Source of the DNA: Hahella chejuensis KCTC 2396
GTDB taxonomy: Bacteria > Pseudomonadota > Gammaproteobacteria > Pseudomonadales > Oleiphilaceae
DNA length: 64,000 nt
NCBI RefSeq assembly: GCF_000012985.1
Contig: NC_007645.1
Coordinates: 2,572,501 to 2,636,500 of the forward strand
Direction of reading: 5' to 3'
Of the stretch, positions 18,538-28,057 are shown in pieces. The first letter of the stretch is position 1. Every line of letters starts with the position of its first letter. A program made the translations under genes and the position numbers. The notes below the pieces were generated by a model, which saw only the letters and a list, made by a program, of their open reading frames with translations, was not told the origin of the DNA and ran no database searches.

Positions 18538-19317
18538 GTGCGAGGACTGAAAGTTAAAAGCGACATGGAAGCGGAGCGCCTGCAGAAGGAGCTTGAAATC
18601 TGGTTTCAGTCGCCTTTGGGGCAAACGATGCTCGCCAATCAGCGGCAGACTGTGGAGCAGAGTATTGGCCGCTTCTTCGGATATCACCAGCTGGAGCTGC
18701 TGGTCAGTCATGAGTTGCCGGTCGGGCAGTCCAGTCTGCTCGGTCACCGCATTATCTCTGTGCCCCGCTGGGAGAAAGAGCTTCCTGAAGGCTCCCTGGT
18801 TTGTCACTCCCACGAACTGCCGTTGGAGAGTGACAGTATTGATCTGGTGATTCTGCATCACACCCTTGACGTAGCGGCGCGTCCCCACCAGTCATTGCGT
18901 GAAGCGGCCCGGGTGCTGCGCTCGGGCGGCCATATGGTGATCATTGGTTTTAATCCTCTCAGCGCCTGGGGATTGCGCAGGGCCATATTCAGGAGCCCGA
19001 AAGCGCCCTGGTCTGGACGTTTCCTGACGTCCTCGCGTCTGGAGGACTGGTTGAGCCTGCTGGACTTCCGCCTCAAAGACGTGCGCTATCGTTTCTACGC
19101 TCCACCGGTCACCAATCAGCAATGGTTGAGTCGCCTGGCGTTTCTTGATAAGTTCGGCGCACGTTTCCGGCTGCCCCTGGGAGCTTATTACACCATCGTC
19201 GCTCAAAAGCGGGTGGGATGCATGATACCGCTGCGACCGCAATGGCGCAGCTCGCGTGTCGCGGGGGCGGCTGTGGTCCACCAATTTACGCCCTACAGGC
19301 CGTACAAAAAGAAATGA
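18538..19317 (+). CDS. Class I SAM-dependent methyltransferase
   Basis: A 259-residue methyltransferase-like protein. The SAM-binding core is atypical at motif I, but [40 protein letters not shown] and the C-terminal strands fit a methyltransferase_11-type fold. The start is GTG 18538 behind AAGGGGGATGC; ATG 18565 is an alternative. It overlaps rnhA (ATGA), and a methyltransferase-rnhA-dnaQ order flanked by gloB is common in gammaproteobacteria. Its substrate is unknown. Confidence 0.85.
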   Translation: MRGLKVKSDMEAERLQKELEIWFQSPLGQTMLANQRQTVEQSIGRFFGYHQLELLVSHELPVGQSSLLGHRIISVPRWEKELPEGSLVCHSHELPLESDSIDLVILHHTLDVAARPHQSLREAARVLRSGGHMVIIGFNPLSAWGLRRAIFRSPKAPWSGRFLTSSRLEDWLSLLDFRLKDVRYRFYAPPVTNQQWLSRLAFLDKFGARFRLPLGAYYTIVAQKRVGCMIPLRPQWRSSRVAGAAVVHQFTPYRPYKKK

Positions 19318-19760
19318 AGACAGTTGAAATTTATACCGACGGCGCCTGCAAGAAGAATCCCGGGCCCGGCGGGTGGGGAGCAATCCTGATATATGGAAAG
19401 AATGAAAAGGAGATATACGGGGGAGAGCTCGACACCACGAACAATCGTATGGAGCTGATGGCGGCGATCGAAGCGTTGCGGGCGCTGAAGCAAGGCTGCA
19501 AAGTCGAGCTCTATACGGATTCCCAGTACGTACGTAAAGGCATCACCGAATGGATGCAGAACTGGATCAAGAAGGGCTGGCGCACCAGCGGCGGCGATCC
19601 GGTCAAGAACGTTGATTTGTGGCAGGCGTTGGATAAAGAGCGCAACAAACACGATATCAGTTGGCGCTGGGTCAAAGGGCACAGCGGCCATCCATTAAAC
19701 GAGCGCGCGGACGAGCTGGCCAATCTCGGCGTTAAAGAAGCGTTAGGCGAGACAGGCTGA
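19314..19760 (+). CDS. rnhA: Ribonuclease HI
   Basis: A 148-residue RNase HI that cuts the RNA strand of RNA:DNA hybrids. The four acidic residues are visible: Asp in [14 protein letters not shown], Glu in [10 protein letters not shown], Asp in LYTDSQYV, and Asp in the C-terminal NERADELA preceded by GHSGHP. I start at ATG 19314, which overlaps the upstream TGA by four bases (ATGA), rather than the longer frame from 19218. dnaQ follows ten bases later. Confidence 0.96.
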   Translation: MKTVEIYTDGACKKNPGPGGWGAILIYGKNEKEIYGGELDTTNNRMELMAAIEALRALKQGCKVELYTDSQYVRKGITEWMQNWIKKGWRTSGGDPVKNVDLWQALDKERNKHDISWRWVKGHSGHPLNERADELANLGVKEALGETG

Positions 19761-19770
19761 GAAACTTTAT

Positions 19771-20493
19771 ATGCGTCAAATAGTGCTGGATACCGAAACC
19801 ACAGGTCTGGAAACCTCCCAAGGTCACCGGATTATTGAAATCGGCTGCGTTGAGGTGATCGATCGTTCTCTGACCGGCAATCACTATCACGTTTACATCA
19901 ATCCCGAGCGGGAAGTGGACGCCGGAGCCTTTGAGGTTCACGGCATTTCCAATGAGTTCCTGGCGGATAAGCCTAAATTCAAACAGGTTGCTCAGGATTT
20001 CCTGGACTTCATCAGCGGAGCGGAACTGGTTATTCATAACGCGGCGTTTGACGTGGGCTTTATCGACTACGAATTCTCTTTGCTGGGAGCGCCTTTCGGT
20101 AAAGTCAGTGATTATTGCTCCGTCGTCGATACATTGATGATGGCGCGCAAGAAGCATCCAGGCCAGAAAAACAACCTGGATGCGCTTTGTAAACGATACG
20201 GCATCGATAACAGTCACCGTGACCTCCACGGGGCCTTGCTCGACTCGGAAATTCTGGCGGATGTTTATCTCGCCATGACTGGTGGGCAGACCAGCTTATC
20301 CCTGCATTCTGAAGACGGCGGAACGGAAGAAGAAGCCTCTGAAGTGCGCAGAATTAATACGCAAAGGCCTTCGTTAAGAGTTATTCGGGCATCTGAAGCG
20401 GAATTGGCGGAACACGCCCGTCAACTGGACGCTGTAGAGAAAGCCGCAGGCTTTAGTCTTTGGCGCAAGAAACAAGAAGAAGGGTTGAACTGA
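19771..20493 (+). CDS. dnaQ: DNA polymerase III epsilon subunit (proofreading 3'-5' exonuclease)
   Basis: A 240-residue DnaQ. ExoI LDTETTGL, ExoII NAAFDVGF and ExoIII HRDLHGALLDSEILADVY carry the DEDDh catalytic residues within residues 5-175. The C-terminal tail (about 185-240) ends in AAGFSLWRKKQ, resembling the part of epsilon that binds the polymerase alpha subunit. The rnhA-dnaQ neighbourhood is classical, but here the two genes are co-directional rather than divergent as in E. coli. Confidence 0.95.
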   Translation: MRQIVLDTETTGLETSQGHRIIEIGCVEVIDRSLTGNHYHVYINPEREVDAGAFEVHGISNEFLADKPKFKQVAQDFLDFISGAELVIHNAAFDVGFIDYEFSLLGAPFGKVSDYCSVVDTLMMARKKHPGQKNNLDALCKRYGIDNSHRDLHGALLDSEILADVYLAMTGGQTSLSLHSEDGGTEEEASEVRRINTQRPSLRVIRASEAELAEHARQLDAVEKAAGFSLWRKKQEEGLN

Positions 20494-20536
20494 GTGAGGC
20501 GGAAATAGTCTGACAATCGGTTTGTTCTGCGCAATG

Positions 20537-20564
20537 AAAAAGCCGCTCTGCTAAGCGGCTTTTT
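20537..20564 (+). terminator. Terminator between dnaQ and nhaB
   Basis: AAAAAGCCGCT-CTGCTA-AGCGGCTTTTT hairpin with flanking A5 and T5 runs, so it can work in both directions. Confidence 0.88.
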
Positions 20565-20597
20565 CATGCTGGGGTTTTGGGAGTCGGCGGCTCCGCG

Positions 20598-22097
20598 TTA
20601 AATAGTGATGACAATCATCACGTAGCCGAGCCCGCCCATGACGAGGGTGTAGGGCAGCGCCATCCATACCATCTTGCCGTAGGACAATCTGATCAGCGGG
20701 GCGATAGCGGAGGTCAGCAAGAACAGGAAGGCGGCCTGACCGTTTGGCGTGGCGACGCTGGGCAGGTTGGTGCCGGTATTGATCGCCACCGCCAGCGCTT
20801 CATAGTGAGCTCTATCAATCAAACCATCATTGAATGCGGTGCGCACTTCGTCAATATAAACCGTCGCGACGAAGACGTTATCGCTGATCATTGACAACAC
20901 GCCGTTGGCGATAAAAAACATGCCGGGCTGAACGCTCTTCTCCAGGCCCAGCACGTAGTTGATGATGCCAGTGAACAGGTGCTGCTCATGGATCACGCCG
21001 ACTACGGCGAAGAACACCACTAACAAGGAGGTGAAGGGGAGCGCTTCTTCAAAAGCTTTGCCTATCTGGTGCTCTTCAATAACGCCGCAGAACGCCGTCG
21101 CCAGGATGATCACCGTTAAACCGATCAGGCCCACTTCGGCCAGATGAAGCGCCAGCGCCACGACCAGGATAAGTGCGACGATAGCCTGCGTAATCAGTTT
21201 GGATTCATGCTGCAGGGTCATCTTTTTCTTTTCCGCTTCGTTGAAGTCTTCCAGAATTTTCCGGACGGAAGCGGGAATATCGTCGCCGTAGCCGAACCAG
21301 CGGGTTTTCTCCAGAATGACGCAGGTGATTAATCCTGCTATCAGTACGGGGATGGAGATCGGCGCCATGCGTACGAAGAACTCAATAAAATCCCAGCCCA
21401 GGCGTTGAGCGATCAGCAGATTCTGAGGTTCGCCCACCTGGGTGCAGACGCCGCCCAGCGCTGTACCCACCGCCGCATGCATCAACAGGCTGCGCAGGAA
21501 GCTGCGAAACTGCTCAAGATCAGCGCGGTGGTCATGATGAACGGATTCATCGTCGCCATGGTCGTGATCATGATGGAAGTGTTTGCCGGATGCGACTTTG
21601 TGGTAAACCGAGTAAAAGCCGACTGCGACACTGATGATGACCGCGGTGACGGTCAAGGCGTCGAGGAAAGCGGACAGCACCGCCGCCACCAGGCTGAACA
21701 GCAGCGACAGAATGGCTTTGGAGCGGATGCTGAGCAGTATTTTGGTGAATAGGTGGAGCAGCAGCTCCTTCATGAAGTATATGCCCGCCACCATGAATAC
21801 CAGCAGCAGGATGACCTCCAAATTGCCGGACACTTCTTCATATACTGTGTGCGGCGACACCATGCCGATCAGCACGGCTTCAATGGCGAGCAGGCCGCCG
21901 GGCTGGAGCGGATAACACTTCAGCGCCATGGCCAGGGTGAAGATGAACTCCAGAATCAACACCCACCCTGCGATGTAGGGGCTGATTAGAAAGATAACGG
22001 GGTTAATAAGCAGAAAGAGGCAAATGGCCTTCTTATACCAGCTCGGGGCGTTTCCCAGAAAGTTACTGTAAAACGCCTGCGGCAAAGTGGTCACCAT
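20598..22097 (-). CDS. nhaB: Na+/H+ antiporter NhaB
   Basis: A 499-residue inner-membrane antiporter of the NhaB family, exporting Na+ in exchange for H+. The N-terminus (about 1-60), the [19 protein letters not shown] segment and [33 protein letters not shown] near the C-terminus are characteristic. About ten hydrophobic segments are visible. A loop at about residues 173-195 is strikingly His/Asp-rich ([17 protein letters not shown]), probably cytoplasmic or periplasmic metal or pH sensing by analogy only. It is convergent with dnaQ. Confidence 0.94.
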   Translation of the reverse strand: MVTTLPQAFYSNFLGNAPSWYKKAICLFLLINPVIFLISPYIAGWVLILEFIFTLAMALKCYPLQPGGLLAIEAVLIGMVSPHTVYEEVSGNLEVILLLVFMVAGIYFMKELLLHLFTKILLSIRSKAILSLLFSLVAAVLSAFLDALTVTAVIISVAVGFYSVYHKVASGKHFHHDHDHGDDESVHHDHRADLEQFRSFLRSLLMHAAVGTALGGVCTQVGEPQNLLIAQRLGWDFIEFFVRMAPISIPVLIAGLITCVILEKTRWFGYGDDIPASVRKILEDFNEAEKKKMTLQHESKLITQAIVALILVVALALHLAEVGLIGLTVIILATAFCGVIEEHQIGKAFEEALPFTSLLVVFFAVVGVIHEQHLFTGIINYVLGLEKSVQPGMFFIANGVLSMISDNVFVATVYIDEVRTAFNDGLIDRAHYEALAVAINTGTNLPSVATPNGQAAFLFLLTSAIAPLIRLSYGKMVWMALPYTLVMGGLGYVMIVITI

Positions 22098-22461
22098 ACA
22101 CGGCTCCTGTTAGCGAATTCGGTCGCTTAAACGACTGGTTAAAAAATTGTAAGGGTCGACCATTCTAATGAAAAACGGCAATAAATCCATGTAATTGAGT
22201 TTGTATGGCCGCTTCAGAGAGAGCGTTCAGTTGTGACTCCCATAATAGCCAACTATTCTTGAATTCGCCTTTTGTACGCTCTCTCATTAGGCCTAATGCC
22301 TGTGCGGCTTTCGCGATTCCGCAAGCGGATAACAAATGAAACAGTTAGTTTCTTGTTTAACTTGAATTTTGTGTTATAAGTTAGTAATAACTCGGCGATT
22401 TTCCACTTTTTGGCAATAAACTCCCCAGTTGCTGATGAACTGAGGGTTAAGGACATCGTAT
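22098..22461. other. Divergent intergenic region nhaB / ChpA-N-like gene
   Basis: About 360 bases, AT-rich around 22330-22400. The downstream gene is preceded by TAAGGACATCGTAT-ATG, a fair ribosome-binding site. No structured RNA or operator was recognised. Confidence 0.4.
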
Positions 22462-24159
22462 ATGGTTGACGCGACGCTAGCCGCGAAAAAGTCTAGTTCC
22501 TTCGATCTGGTCGAAAGGGAAATCAATAATACGATTGAGCAAGCGGAGCTTAGTCTCGAACGTTTTCAGGAAAACCGCGAAAGCGGCGAAGATCTACAGA
22601 ATTGCATTGATTATCTGAATCAACTGCGCGGTATTTTTGTATTGATTGAACTGCAGGGCGGCACCGTTCTGTGTCAGGAGTCCGTGGCGATCGCCAATGA
22701 AGTTCCCGTTGGGGCGGCGGAAGACAAAAACGGATTGCTGTCGTCACTGAGTCAGGCTTTATTCGTACTGCGCCGTTATACCGAATACTACCAGCGCCGC
22801 CGTGAAGACCATCCCGAATTGCTGTTGGAGATCATCAATCTCCTGCGTCTGTCCCGTCGCGCCAAACCGCTGCCGGACAGCTATTTCTTTGATGTCGAGT
22901 TCCAGCGTTCTCCGCCCAGGCCTGTGCGCGACGCCAGCGTCACCACGGATGTGTTCGAGCATCGCAGCCGCCGTCTCCGTCACATGTATCAGGTCGGCCT
23001 GCTGAACCTGCTGCGCAGCAAGGAAACCGATATTGGCTATCGCCTGATGAGTCGCGCTGCGGATGGCATGAGTAAAATATGCTCAGGCTCCTCTATCTCT
23101 GAATTATGGTCATTGACTGCATATACCGTGGAGCTGATGCACTCTCAGGCCATGGAGCTGACGCCGACCCGTCAGCGTCTGTTGATGAAAATCGAAAAGT
23201 ACGCGCGGGAAATCGTCAAGCTTGGCAAAGTGGCGACCGCCAAGGCCATTTCCGAGACGGTGGCGAAAGACTTGCTGTATCTGATCGCTATCAGCGGCGA
23301 TAAAGGCGAGAAGACCCGGGAACTATTGGCCGGTTATAGTCTCGCGCCTGCGGATTTTGATCAGGCCAAGATCATTGCGCACCGCAGTCTGTTGATGGGG
23401 CCGGGTAGCGACGTTTTGGCGTCGCTGTCAAAAGCGCTGCATGAAGAGATCAGCCAGATCAAAGACAAACTGGATATTATCGAGCGCGGCATTGACGGCC
23501 AGGAAGACGGCTTGTCGCAGATCGCCGAAGGTCTGGGCAAGCTGGCGGACACGCTGACCATGCTGGACCTTATCAATCTCAGTGCGGTGGCCAGAGGCGT
23601 CCATCAGACCATTGCCTCATGGGCGATGGATAAGAAGCACCCCAGTAACACCGACCTGATGCAGGTCGCGGACTCCGTATTGAGTATTGAGCAAGCGATA
23701 CTGCAACTGGAGGAAGATGGTCTCACCATCGAAACGGATAAGGTTGTCGGCGCTGATGCTGAGGAAATGATCAGTCCTTATCTGATGGAAGCTCATATCG
23801 TGGTTATCGGCGAGTCCCAGGCGGGGTTATCCCTCGCCAAGCGGGCGATTACTGCTTATCTGGAGTCGGGCGGCGACAAACTGCATTTAGCTAACGTGCT
23901 GCCTACCCTGGAAGGCGTCCTCGGGGCGCTGGTGATGATCGAGCAATCCCGTGCGGCGAAGGCGTTGCACGCTACGGCGCGTTGCATTGAGGAAAAGCTC
24001 ATCAAAAACGAAAACAAGCCTGGCGACCATATTCTGGAAACGCTCGCCGATGCGCTGACTTCCCTTGAATACTATGTGGACAGTGTTGGTCGCTCCGGCG
24101 CCGGCAACCCTGATTTGCTGAAGCTCGCAGAAGAAAGCGTCCACTCTCTGGGGTATTAA
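22462..24159 (+). CDS. Stand-alone protein resembling the N-terminal region of chemosensory kinase ChpA/PilL
   Basis: A 565-residue, all-helical, acidic cytoplasmic protein. Its start (LVEREINNTIEQAELSLERF...LQNCIDYLNQLRGIFVLIELQGGTVL) is like the Hpt-like N-terminal modules of ChpA, the CheA homologue of type IV pilus chemotaxis systems. No HATPase, CheW or receiver domain follows, and a His in a canonical Hpt motif is not evident. A second similar helical unit appears around 430-560 (YLMEAHIVVIGESQAGLSLAKRAITAYLESGGDKLHLANVL). It may be a scaffold or phosphorelay sink. No chemotaxis genes lie nearby. Function not established. Confidence 0.7.
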   Translation: MVDATLAAKKSSSFDLVEREINNTIEQAELSLERFQENRESGEDLQNCIDYLNQLRGIFVLIELQGGTVLCQESVAIANEVPVGAAEDKNGLLSSLSQALFVLRRYTEYYQRRREDHPELLLEIINLLRLSRRAKPLPDSYFFDVEFQRSPPRPVRDASVTTDVFEHRSRRLRHMYQVGLLNLLRSKETDIGYRLMSRAADGMSKICSGSSISELWSLTAYTVELMHSQAMELTPTRQRLLMKIEKYAREIVKLGKVATAKAISETVAKDLLYLIAISGDKGEKTRELLAGYSLAPADFDQAKIIAHRSLLMGPGSDVLASLSKALHEEISQIKDKLDIIERGIDGQEDGLSQIAEGLGKLADTLTMLDLINLSAVARGVHQTIASWAMDKKHPSNTDLMQVADSVLSIEQAILQLEEDGLTIETDKVVGADAEEMISPYLMEAHIVVIGESQAGLSLAKRAITAYLESGGDKLHLANVLPTLEGVLGALVMIEQSRAAKALHATARCIEEKLIKNENKPGDHILETLADALTSLEYYVDSVGRSGAGNPDLLKLAEESVHSLGY

Positions 24160-24469
24160 TCCCTAATTCACTTCTTTTTGAGCCTGACGATCAGTCAGGC
24201 TCAGGCTATTGCCACTCACCGGCTAGCACAGGCCTAGTCGCTTTGTCGGGTCAGGCATGTTAGTTGGCGCGTCCGGCTCCCTCTCGAACTCCTTTATCAC
24301 TGTTATTCCTGAGAAAATATGAAAACCTGTGGGGACTGTCCTAGAATTCAAAGGGCGATTAACGCAGGATGCTTACCTTATTTTTGAGTAACAGAAGCGA
24401 GTGATCTAACAGTGTCTGGTGAAGAAAAGCGGTTTCACAGCCGCCGCCGTGTGCGGACAGGGGAGGGGT
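24160..24469. other. Intergenic region with GAGCCTGAC hairpin
   Basis: A 9-bp stem hairpin at 24180-24202 (GAGCCTGAC-GATCA-GTCAGGCTC) follows the ChpA-N-like gene by 20 bases. It lacks a U-tract but may help end that transcript. The rest of the 310 bases shows no gene; a start at GTG 24419 for the next ORF is possible but disfavoured. Confidence 0.45.
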
Positions 24470-25120
24470 ATGTTGTATTCCGGCATTAGCATCGCGTTGG
24501 TCGCGATTGCGATACTGACTGTTTTTATTTGCTTGCGCCTTCTGTTCCGGAAGTCCTGGTTTTTGGTTTGGTTGAAAGGCACGATGACTTTCGTCGCGCT
24601 CTTGTTTGCAGTGTTTCTCTGTTTTCTGGCTTTGGATATGTACCGTTACAAGGCCTATCAACAGGAGACCACCATCGCTACGCTCAGCATGCAGAAACTG
24701 GGAGACCAGTTATACCGCGTTAAAGTCGCCGCCCCCCCAGATGGCGAGTACAGTTTTGACGTATCCGGAGATCTCTGGCAATTGGACGCCAGATTGGTTT
24801 CCTGGTCGGGCCCTTTCAGTGCGCTCGGCATGCAGCCGGGTTATCGTCTGGAGCGCATCAGTGGGCGTTACTACTCACTGGAGCAGGAAAACGACGGCGC
24901 CCGCACGGTGTTCGCCATTGCCCCTTCCGATATCGGTTTTGATTTCTGGGCCTGGTTGAACAGTCACGAAGGGGTGCCTTGGGTAGACGCCAAGTATGGC
25001 AGCGCCACCTATTTGCCTATGCGCGATGGCGCCATCTTTACGGTCTCGATAGGGAATGACGGCTTGATTGCCCGGCCGGTCAATACGCCGGCGGTCGAAG
25101 CGGTGGAGATGTGGCAGTAG
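24470..25120 (+). CDS. Conserved membrane-anchored hypothetical protein
   Basis: A 216-residue protein with two N-terminal transmembrane segments (about 4-26 and 34-54) and a soluble C-terminal domain of beta character. That domain contains W-rich stretches (GDLWQLDARLVSW, FDFWAWLNSHEGVPWVDAKYGSATYLP). Similar proteins in pseudomonads are often labelled multidrug transporter without basis; there is no transporter architecture here. ATG 24470 follows GGGGAGGGGT and fits the M-L-Y start I recall for relatives; the longer GTG start would put a non-hydrophobic leader before the membrane segment. Confidence 0.65.
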   Translation: MLYSGISIALVAIAILTVFICLRLLFRKSWFLVWLKGTMTFVALLFAVFLCFLALDMYRYKAYQQETTIATLSMQKLGDQLYRVKVAAPPDGEYSFDVSGDLWQLDARLVSWSGPFSALGMQPGYRLERISGRYYSLEQENDGARTVFAIAPSDIGFDFWAWLNSHEGVPWVDAKYGSATYLPMRDGAIFTVSIGNDGLIARPVNTPAVEAVEMWQ

Positions 25121-25181
25121 TGGGGCTGCGCATCCTAATGTGGAACTGAAATATCTCAGAGGCAAAGATAAAGAAATAAAA

Positions 25182-25202
25182 AAGGCGCCGTTGAGGCGCC
25201 TT
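25182..25202 (-). terminator. Terminator of SCP2 gene
   Basis: AAGGCGCC-GTTGA-GGCGCCTT hairpin; on the minus strand it runs into TTTTATTTC. It sits 17 bases after the SCP2 stop and also faces the end of the convergent gene. Confidence 0.85.
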
Positions 25203-25218
25203 CAGAAAATCTTATCAC

Positions 25219-25533
25219 TTAGCCGATGTTGAACAGTTGGCCCAGCTTCATCGCCAGCATCATATCGCCTTCAGCACGCAGATCGCCCGCCATGAAGGCT
25301 TGCATGCCGTCAGTTTCGCCACTGACGATGCCTTTCAGCGTATCGGAATTCATAATCAGAGTAACGGAAGGATCGTCGTGGTCACCCTGAATCAGCTCGC
25401 AGCCGCCGTTTTTAACTACCAGGTGATAGTTGTCGGCGTCTTCAATAGAGAACTGAAAAACAAGATCAAGGTCGGAAGCGGCGTCGGCGTTAAAGTTGTC
25501 TTTCAGTTGTTGAAAAATTTGTGCTACAGGCAT
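25219..25533 (-). CDS. SCP2 sterol-binding domain protein
   Basis: A 104-residue single-domain protein of the SCP2 family, small soluble carriers with a hydrophobic pocket for acyl or sterol-like lipids. Typical features are LVFQFSIEDADNYHLVVKNG, a Val/Thr-Leu-Ile strand (PSVTLIMNSDTLKGIVSG) and the hydrophobic C-terminal helix (GDMMLAMKLGQLF). ATG 25533 is chosen because AAGGAAAGCACC precedes it; the frame extends ten residues further without a good RBS. It stands alone; role probably lipid metabolism, not proven. Confidence 0.85.
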   Translation of the reverse strand: MPVAQIFQQLKDNFNADAASDLDLVFQFSIEDADNYHLVVKNGGCELIQGDHDDPSVTLIMNSDTLKGIVSGETDGMQAFMAGDLRAEGDMMLAMKLGQLFNIG

Positions 25534-25866
25534 GGTGCTTTCCTTTATAAGAGTAATACACAATTATATTGTGGAGACTTTGGCGCATATGTTTTAGCTT
25601 AGAATTCAAAGAGTAGCAACTCCCTGAAGGCAAAACGTAAAGTCTTTCGTAAACAGCAGATATACACCGCTAATGCCTGAATGTAGGGGCTTTGCAGTTG
25701 TCTGTCAATAAAAAATCGAACGCTTGTTTGAATTGGCGGTGCAATTCATTTTTCTTCGTGGGTTGCAATTTACATAGACGCCCTTAATTTAACCGGATTG
25801 TATCTATCAGTAGAGATTGATAGCTATCACACGCTTTGAATAAATATCCATTTTAGGAGTACGACT
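25534..25866. other. Divergent intergenic region SCP2 / sohB
   Basis: About 330 AT-rich bases with no supported gene. Promoters for both flanking genes must lie here. The sohB ribosome-binding site is AGGAGTACGAC before a TTG start. Confidence 0.45.
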
Positions 25867-26904
25867 TTGGACTTTTTAACCGATTACGGCGCTTTTCTGG
25901 CCAAAACTGTGACCCTCGTGGCGGCGATACTGTTTGTCGTGGGGACTATCATTGCACTGAGCCAGCGAGGCAAGAAGCATGCGGACGGTGAGATCGAAGT
26001 CGTACATCTCAATGAGCGTCTCAAGAGGATGCGCGAAGCGCTGGAGCACAGCGTTTTCAGTAAAGAATGGTTGAAGAACGCCGCCAAGGAAAAGAAAAAG
26101 AGCGACAAAAAGAATAAGAAGGAAGCTCATAAAGAGATGTTGCAGGAACAGGATAAGAGCAGAGTGTATGTGTTGGATTTTGACGGCGATATCAAAGCCT
26201 CTGAAGTATCCGCGTTGCGCGAAGCTATTACCGCTGTGCTCAGTCTGGCGAAGCCGGAAGATGAAGTCGTCGTGCGTCTTGAGAGCCCTGGGGGAATGGT
26301 GCACGGCTATGGTCTGGCGGCGTCGCAGTTGGAGCGCATCCGTCAGCGCGGCGTCAATCTAACGGTCTGCGTCGATAAAGTCGCCGCCAGTGGCGGTTAT
26401 CTTATGGCTTGTCTGGCTAATAAAATCATTGCAGCGCCATTTTCCATCATTGGCTCCATCGGCGTGGTGGCGCAGCTGCCTAACTTTAACCGCCTGTTGA
26501 AAAAGCATGATATTGATTATGAAGTACTGACAGCTGGGGAGTATAAGCGTACGCTGACCGTATTCGGTGAAAACACTGAAAAAGGGCGGGAAAAGTTCAT
26601 GCAGGACCTTGAGGAAACGCATGTTCTGTTCAAAGAGTTTGTCGCCACGCACCGGCCGCAGGTGGATATCGACGAGGTGGCGAAAGGCGAAGTATGGTAT
26701 GGCGCTCGCGCCAAGGATATCAATCTGGTGGACGCTATCCAGACCAGTGATGATTACCTGGCTGAGCGTTGTAACGAGTGTGAGGTGTACCAGGTGCGAT
26801 ATATCGAGAAAAAGTCCCTGGCGGAAAAAGTGGGGCTATCGATGGCGGCGTCACTGGAAAGCCTCGGCCTCAAGCTCGCCAAGTCATTTAACTTTAAAAG
26901 CTAA
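25867..26904 (+). CDS. sohB: Inner-membrane serine protease SohB
   Basis: A 345-residue S49-family protease of the SohB group. One N-terminal membrane segment (about 8-30) is followed by a Lys-rich linker (about 65-95). The protease domain has the Ser nucleophile in KVAASGGYLMAC and the general-base Lys in GEYKRTLTVFGE. Start is TTG 25867 after AGGAG, which gives LDFLTDYGAFLAKTVT, matching E. coli SohB's N-terminus. Role: degradation of membrane or periplasmic peptides. Confidence 0.93.
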   Translation: MDFLTDYGAFLAKTVTLVAAILFVVGTIIALSQRGKKHADGEIEVVHLNERLKRMREALEHSVFSKEWLKNAAKEKKKSDKKNKKEAHKEMLQEQDKSRVYVLDFDGDIKASEVSALREAITAVLSLAKPEDEVVVRLESPGGMVHGYGLAASQLERIRQRGVNLTVCVDKVAASGGYLMACLANKIIAAPFSIIGSIGVVAQLPNFNRLLKKHDIDYEVLTAGEYKRTLTVFGENTEKGREKFMQDLEETHVLFKEFVATHRPQVDIDEVAKGEVWYGARAKDINLVDAIQTSDDYLAERCNECEVYQVRYIEKKSLAEKVGLSMAASLESLGLKLAKSFNFKS

Positions 26905-27013
26905 AGACGCGAGCGGGGCGGGAATGCCGGCATGGGAACCGGGTTGTAGCGGGCGTCGCCTGTTGGGTTCATTCGGCAATGGAAAGAGATAACTGAGTGA
27001 CGGAGTCTGCTCT

Positions 27014-28015
27014 ATGAGCGATAGTAAATTTCGGGCGCTACGCGTGTTGGAAAAAGGGGGATATTTTCACACTGAGATTCAAGAGCAATCTCTGGATGAT
27101 TTGCCCGATAACGATGTATTGGTGAAAGTGAAGTATTCGTCCTTGAACTTCAAGGACGCGCTATCTGCTCACGGCCATAAAGGCGTAACCCGTCAGTTCC
27201 CGCACACCCCGGGCATTGATGCTGCAGGGGTGGTGGTGGAAAGCCGCTCTCCTGAATTGAAACCGGGACAGGAAGTCATTGTGACTGGTTATGATCTGGG
27301 TATGAACACGCCGGGCGGGTTTGGCGAATACATTCGCGTGCCCGTGGAATGGTGTGTGGTTAAGCCTCCTAATCACGACTTGCATTACTTTATGACGCTG
27401 GGAACCGCTGGACTGACCGCCGGCCTTTCCGTCGATCGCTTAAGCCAGACTGTGGCTGCGGACGATGGTGAGGTGTTGGTGACTGGCTCCACTGGGGGCG
27501 TCGGGTGTCTGGCGGTAGCTCTGTTGGCCAGATTGGGTTACGACACTGTGGCGTTGACCAGCAAGGTCGATCACAGTGACCTATTGGCTAAGTTGGGCGC
27601 TCGCAGAGTTTTGGACCGCTCCCATCTGGAAGAAATGCCGGAGAAGGCGTTGATGAAAGAAACCTGGGCGGGAGTCGTGGATACCGTTGGAGGCGCGCTA
27701 TTTTCCAAAATTCTTAAAACGGTGAAACACAGTGGCGCTGCAACCACTTGCGGTATGGTGGCCGGGACTGAGCTCACCACTTCTATTTTTCCTTTCATTT
27801 TACGTGGCGTCACGCTTTACGGCATTGATTCCGTGGAAATATCCAGAGAGAGAAAGCGTCATATCTGGGAAAAGCTGGATAGCGACTGGGCGCTGCCGGA
27901 CCTGAAGTTTCTGGCGCAGGATGTGGTGCTGGAAGAATTGCCCGGCGTCATCGAGAAGATCTATTGCGGCAAGATGCTGGGGCGCGCGGTGCTCCGGCAC
28001 ATCGACCAGGAGTAA
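27014..28015 (+). CDS. acuI: NADPH-dependent quinone oxidoreductase / acryloyl-CoA reductase family
   Basis: A 333-residue medium-chain dehydrogenase/reductase of the YhdH/AcuI group. Signature regions are VKVKYSSLNFKDALSA, TPGIDAAGVV, GTAGLTAGLSVDRL and the nucleotide loop TGSTGGVGCLAVALL. The E. coli and Rhodobacter homologues reduce acryloyl-CoA, detoxifying acrylate (for example from DMSP), which fits a marine organism. It has no zinc ligands. The gene ends at a terminator shared with the antiporter. Confidence 0.88.
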   Translation: MSDSKFRALRVLEKGGYFHTEIQEQSLDDLPDNDVLVKVKYSSLNFKDALSAHGHKGVTRQFPHTPGIDAAGVVVESRSPELKPGQEVIVTGYDLGMNTPGGFGEYIRVPVEWCVVKPPNHDLHYFMTLGTAGLTAGLSVDRLSQTVAADDGEVLVTGSTGGVGCLAVALLARLGYDTVALTSKVDHSDLLAKLGARRVLDRSHLEEMPEKALMKETWAGVVDTVGGALFSKILKTVKHSGAATTCGMVAGTELTTSIFPFILRGVTLYGIDSVEISRERKRHIWEKLDSDWALPDLKFLAQDVVLEELPGVIEKIYCGKMLGRAVLRHIDQE

Positions 28016-28034
28016 TCAACCAAGACCAATTGCC

Positions 28035-28057
28035 TGCGGCGGGTTAATCCCGCCGCA
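28035..28057. terminator. Convergent terminator acuI / cation antiporter
   Basis: TGCGGCGGG-TTAAT-CCCGCCGCA, a perfect 9-bp stem. The stop codon of the minus-strand antiporter (28044-28046) lies in the loop. Confidence 0.75.

Noticed and set aside
22253-22456. 67-aa minus-strand ORF upstream of the ChpA-N-like gene
   Set aside because: No RBS, overlaps the expected promoter, low-complexity composition.
24419-24469. GTG start 17 residues upstream of the membrane protein at 24470
   Set aside because: Would add a polar leader before the first membrane helix; the internal ATG has a strong purine-rich RBS.
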